DNA of 64,000 nucleotides, from NCBI RefSeq assembly GCF_016924755.1, contig NZ_JAFFJX010000001.1, forward strand, positions 186,001 to 250,000. The letters are read 5' to 3'. This DNA comes from Longitalea arenae. Its GTDB lineage: Bacteria; Bacteroidota; Bacteroidia; Chitinophagales; Chitinophagaceae. The notes beneath the pieces were generated by a model. That model worked only from the letters and a program-made list of their open reading frames with translations, did not search any database and had not been told where the DNA came from. This document shows, one piece after another, positions 53,955 to 61,771 of the stretch. The translations under genes were made by a program, and so were the position numbers. Position 1 is the first letter of the stretch. Each line of letters opens with the position of its first letter.

Positions 53955-54980
53955 ATGAGTGAAATAACAGCGCCAGCGCTTACACCAAAAGATTTTGCCA
54001 CCGACCAGGAGGTACGTTGGTGTCCTGGCTGTGGGGATTATTCCATTTTGGCACAGGTGCAAAAGATCATGCCGGGTTTGGGAATTCCCAAAGAGAACAT
54101 TGTGATCATTTCTGGTATCGGCTGCAGCAGCCGCTTCCCTTATTATATGAATACCTATGGTATGCACTCGATCCATGGCCGGGCTACCGCCATTGCCAGT
54201 GGATTAAAAGCAACCCGTCCCGAATTGAGTGTATGGATCGTTACCGGTGATGGGGATGGTTTGAGTATCGGAGGTAACCATACCATTCACCTCCTGCGCC
54301 GCAATTTCGATGTGAATGTGATGTTGTTCAATAACCAGATCTACGGATTAACCAAAGGCCAGTATTCTCCGACTTCGGAAGAAAATAAAGTAACGAAGTC
54401 AACGCCATACGGCAGTATCGACCATCCGTTCAATCCCCTGGCATTGGCCATGGGCGCCGATGCAACTTTTATTGCCCGCAGTATGGACCGTGATCCCAAA
54501 CATTTGCAGGAAGCATTGATCAGAAGCCACAAACATAAAGGCGCTTCTTTTCTCGAGATCTATCAGAACTGTAACATCTTTAACGATGGAGCTTTTGAGG
54601 TCTTCACAGAAAAAGCAAGCAAACCGGATAACACCCTTTTCCTGGAACATGGCAAACCGTTGGTCTTTGGCGCCAAACAGGATAAAGGCATCAAGCTCGA
54701 TGGGTTCAAGCCGGTGATCGTTGACCTGAATGAAGGAGCATCTACCGCTGACCTCTGGGTGCATGATGAAAGGGATTTCTACAAAGCGCAGATCCTGGTC
54801 AGGATGTTCGATGATCCACGGGTAGAAGGACATTTGCCACGTCCGTTTGGCGTGTTCTATGAAACCGACCGGGCATGTTATGAAGACGTAATGCAATTGC
54901 AGATCGAAGATGTAATGGCGAAGGGTAAAGGAAACCTTGACAAACTGTTAAGGGGCAAAGAAACCTGGACCATTGCTTAG
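53955..54980 (+). CDS. korB: 2-oxoacid:ferredoxin oxidoreductase, beta subunit
   Basis: 341 aa. Iron-sulfur ligands C23 and C26 (WCPGCGDY), C57 (GIGCSSRF) and C206 (YQNCNIF) are present. The thiamine-diphosphate motif VTGDGDGLSIGGNH and LFNNQIYGLTKGQYSPTS are typical of KorB, which with KorA oxidises 2-oxoglutarate or a related 2-oxoacid using ferredoxin. No alpha subunit is next to it, as it has its own promoter and terminator. It may pair with a gene elsewhere in the genome. Confidence 0.93.
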   Translation: MSEITAPALTPKDFATDQEVRWCPGCGDYSILAQVQKIMPGLGIPKENIVIISGIGCSSRFPYYMNTYGMHSIHGRATAIASGLKATRPELSVWIVTGDGDGLSIGGNHTIHLLRRNFDVNVMLFNNQIYGLTKGQYSPTSEENKVTKSTPYGSIDHPFNPLALAMGADATFIARSMDRDPKHLQEALIRSHKHKGASFLEIYQNCNIFNDGAFEVFTEKASKPDNTLFLEHGKPLVFGAKQDKGIKLDGFKPVIVDLNEGASTADLWVHDERDFYKAQILVRMFDDPRVEGHLPRPFGVFYETDRACYEDVMQLQIEDVMAKGKGNLDKLLRGKETWTIA

Positions 54981-54995
54981 TCAATAACCTGTAAT

Positions 54996-55054
54996 ACCAG
55001 CGCGATTTACATTCAGTAATGAATAGGATCTTTTCGCGCTGGTTTTTCTTTTTC
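54996..55054 (+). terminator. Terminator after korB
   Basis: ACCAGCGCGA / TCGCGCTGGT, 10-bp perfect stem with a 28-base loop, followed by TTTTCTTTTTC. Confidence 0.78.
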
Positions 55055-55090
55055 TGCCGGAAAATAATACCAGTACCCTGACCACCTACT

Positions 55091-56176
55091 ATGAAAGAAA
55101 CATTACCCTTGCAGCATTCAAGACATAATAAGCAGGATGCTAATATTGAATCTGTTCAGATCATGCGGGGTTTTGCTGCACTGTTGGTAGTATTGTTGCA
55201 CATTTCTATCAAAGGTGCACAGTATGGGAACGATGCCTTAAAAGGATTTACCATCGGCGAGGCAGGGGTCGACCTGTTCTTTATCATTTCAGGGTATATC
55301 ATGTGCGTATCAACGATTGGGCGTGAGATGAATTTTGGCCAGTTTATGATGCACAGGGTGAGAAGGATCCTTCCGCTGTACTGGCTTACGACCACTATCG
55401 GGCTGATCATTTTTCTTTATAGACCCGAGATCATCAATACTTCGGGCGGTGAAACCAGCATCTGGGCCTCCTATACTTTAATTCCCAACGGCAAAAGGTA
55501 TCTCAATTCAAACGGGTGGACACTCAGTTATGAGTTTGTTTTTTATATACTGTTTGGCTTGCTTATTCACAGGGGCACGTATAAAGCCATGCAATTATCT
55601 TCCGTTTTATTGGTGATCATGGCAGCTGCCGGGCTGCTCTTCGCTTACCCCGGCCATACCTTCCATTTTTTGACCAGCAACCTCTTCCTGGAGTTTGTGT
55701 ACGGCATGGGCATTTTTTATTTGTTCAATAAAAAGATCATCAGACCCAATACCGCCATGGGCCTGGTCCTTTGTATCCTGGGCGTTTTACTGCTGGTGGC
55801 AGAAATGTACTTTCATGTGCCCGGTCAGCAGGAGAGCAGGGCCTGGCTTTGGGGTATTCCCATGCTGATGGTATTTACCGGCTTTTTAAACCTGGAAGGG
55901 TTTATTAAAGGAAGTAGATCGCGTATAAAGAAGTTGTTGCTCGAAGCAGGAAATTCATCTTATTCTTTATACCTCTTCCATCCATTTACATTAAGCGGAA
56001 CCGCCATGTGCCTGAAACGGCTAGGCATTGCGTATAACCCATACCTGTTCGCCTTCATTTTGTTTACCGTTACTGTAACAGCCGGCTACCTGGTATATAT
56101 TTATATAGAAAGGCCATTGGTGGCAGTTAGTAAGCAGTTTCTTGCAAAAAAATCGCCTTCAAAGCGCGAGGCATAA
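55091..56176 (+). CDS. Acyltransferase family 3 membrane protein (OafA/YrhL-like)
   Basis: 361 aa, about ten transmembrane helices. The start segment IESVQIMRGFAALLVVLLHI and the motif EAGVDLFFIISGYIM with HRVRRILPLYWLTT (R-x-x-R active-site region) define Acyl_transf_3. The end YIERPLVAVSKQFL is also typical. It O-acylates a surface glycan or lipid. No partner is adjacent. Confidence 0.93.
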   Translation: MKETLPLQHSRHNKQDANIESVQIMRGFAALLVVLLHISIKGAQYGNDALKGFTIGEAGVDLFFIISGYIMCVSTIGREMNFGQFMMHRVRRILPLYWLTTTIGLIIFLYRPEIINTSGGETSIWASYTLIPNGKRYLNSNGWTLSYEFVFYILFGLLIHRGTYKAMQLSSVLLVIMAAAGLLFAYPGHTFHFLTSNLFLEFVYGMGIFYLFNKKIIRPNTAMGLVLCILGVLLLVAEMYFHVPGQQESRAWLWGIPMLMVFTGFLNLEGFIKGSRSRIKKLLLEAGNSSYSLYLFHPFTLSGTAMCLKRLGIAYNPYLFAFILFTVTVTAGYLVYIYIERPLVAVSKQFLAKKSPSKREA

Positions 56177-56885
56177 GCTTTAGAAAGAAAGCTGTGCTTT
56201 ATGGAAATATGACTGTATCCTCTATGCTAAGTTAGGTGCATAATTTGTAGAGCAGTGGTCTATTAAAAAAAGGAGCCAGCGATGGATATCGCCGGCCTGT
56301 GCTTACCTCTGAAACCACAAAAAGAAAGAAGTTAGCAATATATTGATCTATAAATTTTAATGAAGACGGGGTTCAATGGATGATGGACAGCCTGGATATA
56401 TAGCGAAGGAGATTGCATCAGGCATAAGGTTGATCAACCTCAGATACCCGGGACTATCCCCTTTTTACGAAAAGTGAATGAAATATTGGCTGCTGATACA
56501 GGAGTAAAAGCAGTTAGTTTCAGTTATTGGTACAATCTTTTCTTTTGCAGTTTCTGATCACAATTGCGGCAACACGGTAACAGAGATAATTAAAAAGGGT
56601 GGCGGACAATATTTAGTACGAACAAATCTATATCCGTACCTAGAAATATAAGTTCAGTATTTATTTGGAAATTGGAGGGTTAACGGAAATTGGATGGTTG
56701 GAAAACGGGAGATTGGATTACTTACTGATTGCGCTGCCGGTGAGAATATTAATTCAGCACATAGCGCGGTAAAAATAAAGACAGTTTTGTTAAAAATCAA
56801 TATTTTTTTTAAAATTTTTTAATGTCTGAGCCACATATCCAATTTCTTAAGTTGGATCAAACCATAATTAAAAAATCCATCCTCC
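56177..56885. other. Gene-poor stretch, possible decayed sequence
   Basis: No intact gene of useful length in about 700 bases. Parts look like decayed coding sequence (see 56514-56651), and 56760-56820 is very T/A-rich with T8 and T6 runs on the plus strand. Beyond this I see nothing definite. Confidence 0.5.
56514..56651 (+). pseudogene. Possible remnant of a transposase
   Basis: A 45-codon frame reads CGNTVTEIIKKGGGQYLV in its middle. This is reminiscent of the ISAs1-type transposase segment with a Cys-Gln-x-x-I-x-x-K-I-x-x-x-G-G-D-Y-x-L pattern. Only this fragment is similar, there are no inverted repeats, and the upstream frames are broken. The assignment is weak. Confidence 0.2.
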
Positions 56886-57773
56886 TTATTTGAAGTCGGC
56901 TGCTTCCATTTCTTTTTCGGCTGCCTTTAAAAGGCTTGTCTTTTTATATTCATACCACCACTTCGGCGCTGTTTTCTTCATCAGTGTGTCAATATTCCGC
57001 ATGCCGAACAAATTCCAGGCGCCCTTTAGCTTGCCACCGATGGAAGATTGCAATGCTCTTAAGCTCATGGCAAAGCCGCTATCGAGGTATTCCATATGAT
57101 GCCAGTAACCGGCAGGCATGAAAAGTGTGTCGCCATGGTTAAGGATCACTTCGTAACCTTTCGCCAGCTTCAATGCGGGGAATTGGGTATAGTCGGGCCG
57201 TCCATTCTGGTTATAGTTAGAAAAATCCGCAAGGCTTAACACTTCGAATGGCTTCCTGTATAACTTATGCTGTTCTTCGAATGGGAAGAGTAACACTTTT
57301 TTGCGTCCAACGAACTGGGTATGCAGAATGTGCGACATGTCGATATCGAAGTGCATATGGGTAATGCTGGTAGCGCCACCCACAAACAACATGGGATATT
57401 TTTTTACAAAGCCTTTCATCAGGTGATCGGGCCAGGTAAAATCCTCGGTCAGCTGCGGGGCATGATCGAATATGTTGAAAAGGAAAATACGCCATCCGGC
57501 CGGCCCCTTACTGATCATATCAACGTATTCGCCAAATGTTTTGTAATCATCGGCGGTGTTGATGGGGGTATAGGCATCACTTTTAATGTTGTTGTACAGT
57601 CCTACTTTCTTACTACCCACTATTTCCTTAAAATAAGCCCAGTTCCACTTTGTAAACGCCGGCCATTCCCTGGCCAGGTCGGTAATAACTACTGGTTTCA
57701 GTGGCAGATAGTAACGCTGCTGAAAATCTTCGGCGCTGATAGAGTCAACGCGGTCAACAGGTTGTAATTGCAT
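56886..57773 (-). CDS. Cupin-like JmjC-type oxygenase
   Basis: 295 aa, cytoplasmic. The double-stranded beta helix carries the iron site H141-x-D143 in THMHFDIDMSH and a distal His in AGYWHHMEYL (225/226). The segment KPVVITDLAREWPAF is typical of Cupin_8 proteins related to FIH/JmjC enzymes. These are 2-oxoglutarate-dependent hydroxylases, and bacterial members may modify ribosomal proteins or peptides. Substrate unknown. Confidence 0.9.
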   Translation of the reverse strand: MQLQPVDRVDSISAEDFQQRYYLPLKPVVITDLAREWPAFTKWNWAYFKEIVGSKKVGLYNNIKSDAYTPINTADDYKTFGEYVDMISKGPAGWRIFLFNIFDHAPQLTEDFTWPDHLMKGFVKKYPMLFVGGATSITHMHFDIDMSHILHTQFVGRKKVLLFPFEEQHKLYRKPFEVLSLADFSNYNQNGRPDYTQFPALKLAKGYEVILNHGDTLFMPAGYWHHMEYLDSGFAMSLRALQSSIGGKLKGAWNLFGMRNIDTLMKKTAPKWWYEYKKTSLLKAAEKEMEAADFK

Positions 57774-57940
57774 GAAATAAGTTTGCGCAAATTTAATATT
57801 AAATTCATGTACACTGTATAAAGAAGTTCCTAATACATAAGCGGCTTTAACATTTATATAAATAATGACATGTGTAACCCCGGGCGCATATTTTGCCGTT
57901 ATGGTTATGTGTCTAACGTTAAAAACTATAATTTGCCGTT

Positions 57941-58561
57941 ATGTTGTTACATCTTCATCCTGAAAATCCACAACCGCGAAACATTTCAACCATCGTAAAT
58001 GTTTTGTCGAAAGGCGGAATAATTATTTATCCTACTGATACTATATATGGATTGGGCTGTGATATTTTTCAGCATAAGGCCATCGAGCGTATTTGTCGCA
58101 TTAAAAACATCGACCCGCAAAAAGCGCAACTGTCGTTTGTTTGTTACGATCTGAGTGACCTGAGTCGTTATACAAAAAGCATCAGCACACCCATGTACCG
58201 CATGTTAAAACATTATTTGCCGGGTCCGTATACCTTTATTTTACCCGCCAGCAGGGAAGTACCTAAAATTTTGCAAAGCAAAAAAAATACGATCGGTTTA
58301 CGCATTCCCGATAACCTGGTCGCACGAACTATTGTAAAAGAACTGGGGCATCCGATATTAAGCACTACATTGCCGGGAAACATGGTAGAAGAATATACCG
58401 ATCCTGAGCTCATGCACGATAATTTTGAAAAGCTGGTAGATGTGGTGGCAGATGGCGGCATTGGAGGTATGGTGCCTTCTACCGTTGTCGATTGTACCGG
58501 TGACGAGCCTGTTCTAATTCGGCAGGGAGCGGGTGAATGGGAAAGCAATGTGATAATGTGA
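57941..58561 (+). CDS. Sua5/YciO/YrdC family protein, YciO-type
   Basis: 206 aa. It contains IIYPTDTIYGLGCDIF, FVCYDLSDLSRYTK, MLKHYLPGPYTFILPASREV, KKNTIGLRIPDN and PSTVVDCTGDEPVLIRQG. These segments follow the E. coli YciO pattern (CRDLSELS, TPGNYTFIL, KTIGMRVP) more closely than TsaC, which makes threonylcarbamoyl-adenylate for tRNA t6A. YciO has the same fold; a reduced or different activity is proposed for it. The start ATG at 57941 follows a short duplicated sequence (TTTGCCGTTATG at 57892-57903 and 57932-57943). Confidence 0.88.
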   Translation: MLLHLHPENPQPRNISTIVNVLSKGGIIIYPTDTIYGLGCDIFQHKAIERICRIKNIDPQKAQLSFVCYDLSDLSRYTKSISTPMYRMLKHYLPGPYTFILPASREVPKILQSKKNTIGLRIPDNLVARTIVKELGHPILSTTLPGNMVEEYTDPELMHDNFEKLVDVVADGGIGGMVPSTVVDCTGDEPVLIRQGAGEWESNVIM

Positions 58562-58574
58562 TAATTTGATAACC
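58548..58574. repeat. Micro-repeat, GATAATGTGATAATTTGATAA type, crossing a stop codon
   Basis: AATGTGATAATGTGATAATT then TGATAAC. The last codons and stop of the YciO gene lie inside the repeat. Confidence 0.4.
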
Positions 58575-58673
58575 AAATACACCACAGGGCGCCGGTAAGC
58601 CCGACCTCAGGAATAATCCGAAGCTCAACAACAGTCCCAACCTCAAAAAAATAAAAGAAACGTTTACAATAAT

Positions 58674-59285
58674 ATGACTGCTACGAAAAGTGAATATCAG
58701 AAATTCTTTCCCGACCATTTTACCCTGGAAACACCGCGGGTGCTGTTGCGTTTGATGACGCCGCAGGACATAGATCTGTTACTGCCGCTCACCAAAGACA
58801 AAGAGATATGGAAGTATTTTACCCATGACCTCAGCCAGGAGCAGGAGCTGAGCCGATGGATGCAGCAACTGTTGCGTGAGCGCGAGCAGGAAGTAAGAAT
58901 GCCCTTTGTTGTTATTGACAAACATTCCAATGAAGTGTGCGGCTGTACCAGCTACCTGAATATTTCCTTTTATGACAAAAGGCTTGAAGTAGGAAGTACC
59001 TGGCTCGGCACTTCGTTTATAGGAACCGGCGTGAACCGCCAGGCAAAATTCGCCCTGTTTTCCTTTGCATTTGAAGTGATGAAGATAGAGCGGGTGGAAA
59101 TAAAGACAGATAACCTGAATGAGCGGTCCAAAGCCGCCTTGTTAAAAGTGGGCATGAAACCTGAAGGCGTTTTACGCAGTCACATGCTGATGCACGACAA
59201 CCGGCGGCGCGATTCCATTTACTTCAGTATTTTAAGAAATGAGTGGGAAGAAAGAAAATTGCATTTTTTTCCCGAAATGCTCTAG
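58674..59285 (+). CDS. GNAT family N-acetyltransferase (RimJ/RimL-like)
   Basis: 203 aa. Begins with the usual ETPRVLLRLMTPQDIDLLLPL strand-helix, has a central beta sheet with EVGSTWLGTSFIGTGVNRQA, where G-x-G-x-N-R-Q-A forms the acetyl-CoA binding turn, and RVEIKTDNLNERSKAALLKV. It transfers an acetyl group to an amine, perhaps a ribosomal protein or small molecule. It ends 6 bp before the stop of the convergent RNase HII gene. Confidence 0.9.
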   Translation: MTATKSEYQKFFPDHFTLETPRVLLRLMTPQDIDLLLPLTKDKEIWKYFTHDLSQEQELSRWMQQLLREREQEVRMPFVVIDKHSNEVCGCTSYLNISFYDKRLEVGSTWLGTSFIGTGVNRQAKFALFSFAFEVMKIERVEIKTDNLNERSKAALLKVGMKPEGVLRSHMLMHDNRRRDSIYFSILRNEWEERKLHFFPEML

Positions 59286-59291
59286 TCATTG

Positions 59292-59891
59292 TTACATATC
59301 CAGTTCCAGCTGGTTGGAGGTGCATTGGAAGGAGCGGCGATGATAGGGCGTTAAGCCAAAGGCACCGATCGCCCTCCGGTGTTCCGGCGTGCCATAGCCT
59401 TTGTTGGTGATCCATTTGTATTCCGGGAATTCATTGTGCAGGTTTCGCATAAAGTCGTCGCGATAGGTTTTCGCCAGAATGCTGGCGGCCGCAATAGACG
59501 CATAAGACGCATCGCCCTGCACAATACATTGGTGCGGCACGCGCTTGTATTTGGTGAACCGGTTGCCGTCGATGATGAGGAATTGCGCTTTTTTCTGCAG
59601 TTTGCCAATGGCCAGGTGCATGGCCTTGAAGGAAGCGTTCAGAATGTTGATGCGGTCAATTTCTTCATGATCTACCATGGCAACCTGGTAGCAAATGGCA
59701 TTTTTTTCAATAAAACTTCTTAATTCATACCGGTCCTCTTCATTCACCTGCTTCGAATCATTCAGCTTTTCGTGGTAAAATCCCTCGGGCAGAATAACAG
59801 CAGCGGCAAACACGGGTCCGGCCAAACATCCCCGGCCAGCCTCATCGCAGCCAGCCTCAACAAGTTCAGTTTGGTAAAATACTTTAAGCAA
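59292..59891 (-). CDS. rnhB: Ribonuclease HII
   Basis: 199 aa. Motif AGCDEAGRGCLAGPVFAAAV gives the first catalytic Asp-Glu pair, IIDGNRFTKY and GDASYASIAAASILAKTYRD the further acidic residues of the active site. The sequence also includes the conserved EYKWITNKGYGTPEH end. It cuts RNA from DNA hybrids and single ribonucleotides in DNA. Normal length. Confidence 0.95.
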   Translation of the reverse strand: MLKVFYQTELVEAGCDEAGRGCLAGPVFAAAVILPEGFYHEKLNDSKQVNEEDRYELRSFIEKNAICYQVAMVDHEEIDRINILNASFKAMHLAIGKLQKKAQFLIIDGNRFTKYKRVPHQCIVQGDASYASIAAASILAKTYRDDFMRNLHNEFPEYKWITNKGYGTPEHRRAIGAFGLTPYHRRSFQCTSNQLELDM

Positions 59892-59907
59892 TTGGTTTTA
59901 TTTGGCT

Positions 59908-59915
59908 CAAAAATA
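59908..59915 (-). promoter_or_regulatory. -7 element of rnhB
   Basis: TATTTTTG on the minus strand, 16 bp from the ATG at 59891. No clear -33 TTG. Confidence 0.4.
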
Positions 59916-59977
59916 AGGCATGCCTGTATTTAAATTTTATTTACCAACTTTGTTTTTTTACACATCACATTCCCATT

Positions 59978-60610
59978 ATGGAAATAAACGCAATAAATCA
60001 GCTGTTCCCCGCTTTTGAAAAAGAATTGCAACGTGAGATCCAGGAGCAGGGCGAGATCCGTTATTATAAAACGGAGGAGCCATTGATGCGTACAGGCCAG
60101 TATTTCCGTTCAACCATGCTGATCCTGAACGGGCTGGTTAAAATCTACCGGGAAGACGATGATGGTAATGAGTTTTTCATGTACTATCTGCAACCCGGTC
60201 AGGCATGCGCATTGTCGATGGTGTGCGCAGCGGAGCATAAACGAAGTGCCATAATGGCAAAGGCGGTAAAAGACACTGAAATAATTGCCATTCCATTGCA
60301 TTTTATGGAGGAATGGATGGGTAAGTACAAAAGCTGGAATCATTTTGTTATCGGAACCTACCGCGCGCGCTTTGAAGAATTGTTAAGCACCATTGATCAC
60401 ATCGCTTTCCGCGGCATGGATGAGCGGTTGGAGTTCTACCTCAAAAAACACCAGGATACCATGCGCACGAACCTGATCACCATTAATCACCAGGAAATTG
60501 CCAATGAACTGAATTCTTCCCGCGAGGTGGTTTCAAGGCTGCTGAAAAAAATGGAACAATTCGGCAAGGTAAAACTGCACAGGAACGCTATTGAAATTAT
60601 TCAATTGTAA
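59978..60610 (+). CDS. Crp/Fnr family transcriptional regulator
   Basis: 210 aa. An N-terminal cyclic-nucleotide-binding-like barrel (about 20-120, GLVKIYREDDDGNEFFMYYL and a PGQACALSMVCA turn) is joined by a long helix to a helix-turn-helix (INHQEIANELNSSREVVSRL, about 168-190). Residues for cAMP binding are not the classical set, and no Fnr-type cysteine cluster is seen at the N-terminus. It stands before a sulfur gene set and a palindromic site (60748-60763), which suggests that it senses a sulfur or redox signal. Confidence 0.92.
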   Translation: MEINAINQLFPAFEKELQREIQEQGEIRYYKTEEPLMRTGQYFRSTMLILNGLVKIYREDDDGNEFFMYYLQPGQACALSMVCAAEHKRSAIMAKAVKDTEIIAIPLHFMEEWMGKYKSWNHFVIGTYRARFEELLSTIDHIAFRGMDERLEFYLKKHQDTMRTNLITINHQEIANELNSSREVVSRLLKKMEQFGKVKLHRNAIEIIQL

Positions 60611-60747
60611 CCGGGTTGTTTTAAAGACTGTTGAAAATTTATTCCGGTTGTGTTAATACAGCTTAATAAATAGGCCGAAAGCTTAGAAAATCAATCTCCC
60701 TGCGGAAATGGTATTAGTCTATCCGGTATGACTACAATCAGGCTTAC

Positions 60748-60763
60748 TGTGACCTTCGTCACC
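60748..60763. promoter_or_regulatory. Candidate Crp/Fnr binding site
   Basis: TGTGACCTTCGTCACC, with a GTGAC-CTTC-GTCAC inverted repeat (TGTGA-N6-TCACC). It lies in the 262-bp gap after the Crp/Fnr gene and before the sulfur transporter gene. The same gap carries a further weak palindrome (TCATG...CATGA, about 60791-60809). Confidence 0.6.
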
Positions 60764-60872
60764 TTTGGCATTTTTATTTTAACGCACCTTCATGAAATGG
60801 TCACATGATCCAGTATGCCAATACCCGGTTAACTGCACATGATCATTAAAACCTGTTTGTTTTGATTATCGA

Positions 60873-61676
60873 ATGTTTACTTACATGGAAATAGCCGGTT
60901 ATTTAGCAGCCGTTTTTATTGGCGTATCGTTAGGCTTAATTGGGGCCGGGGGATCCATACTTACTGTACCGGTTTTTGTGTACCTCCTGCATGTGCATCC
61001 GGTACTGGCCACTACTTATTCCTTATTTGTAGTAGGAAGCTGCAGCCTCATCGGCAGTGTGCGTGCCTATGCGAAAAAACTGATCGACTTTCATGTAGTA
61101 CTTTCTTTCGGTTTGCCTTCCCTGTTGTCTGTTTTCCTGGTACGTCACTTTCTGTTGCCGGCCATTCCCGATCATTTATTTTCCATTGGTGAACTGAATA
61201 TTGACAAAGCTGTTTTTTTAATGCTGCTCTTTGCCCTGTTAATGCTGGCAGCTGCCATATCAATGATCCGCTCGGCGGTTAAACCGCCTGTGTCGCCCGG
61301 GCGTAAAGAAAGAACGGGCTGGTTATTAGTGCAGGGATTGTTTGTTGGCGCCATTACCGGTTTGCTGGGCGCAGGCGGCGGGTTTTTGATCATTCCGGCC
61401 CTGGTGCTCATCAGCCGCCTGCCTATGAAGATAGCGGTTGGCTCATCATTGACCATTATGGCGATCAGTTCTTTCTTTGGCTTTTTCAGTACCCTGCCGC
61501 ACTATACCATTCACTGGATGCAGTTACTGGTATTTACCGGTATTGCTATAGCCGGCATTTTTGCAGGGTCTGCTTTAAGCGAGAAAATTCCCGGGCAGCA
61601 CTTAAAGAAGGGATTTGGCTGGTTTGTGCTGGCGATAGGACTGTTTATTTTGGTACATGAATTATTCTTTCCGTAA
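60873..61676 (+). CDS. TSUP family transporter (TauE/SafE-like sulfite exporter)
   Basis: 267 aa, eight transmembrane helices. The two-fold repeated sequence is visible in SLGLIGAGGSILTVPVFVYL and GLLGAGGGFLIIPALVLI. TSUP proteins move sulfite, sulfonates, or other sulfur compounds across the inner membrane. The next gene is a persulfide dioxygenase-like protein, so export of sulfite or thiosulfate formed from sulfane sulfur is plausible. Confidence 0.9.
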   Translation: MFTYMEIAGYLAAVFIGVSLGLIGAGGSILTVPVFVYLLHVHPVLATTYSLFVVGSCSLIGSVRAYAKKLIDFHVVLSFGLPSLLSVFLVRHFLLPAIPDHLFSIGELNIDKAVFLMLLFALLMLAAAISMIRSAVKPPVSPGRKERTGWLLVQGLFVGAITGLLGAGGGFLIIPALVLISRLPMKIAVGSSLTIMAISSFFGFFSTLPHYTIHWMQLLVFTGIAIAGIFAGSALSEKIPGQHLKKGFGWFVLAIGLFILVHELFFP

Positions 61677-61771
61677 GAATTCTGTATACCATTAGGTTGC
61701 TCTGTGATAAAAGTCATACTCTATTAAAACCATATAACAGAAATTGCGTTGATCATTTAAACAGCATTGAT

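Noticed and set aside
60791-60809. TCATGAAATGGTCACATGA as a second Crp/Fnr site
   Set aside because: The arms are only five bases with a nine-base spacer and do not match TGTGA-N6-TCACA, so it was kept as a remark only.
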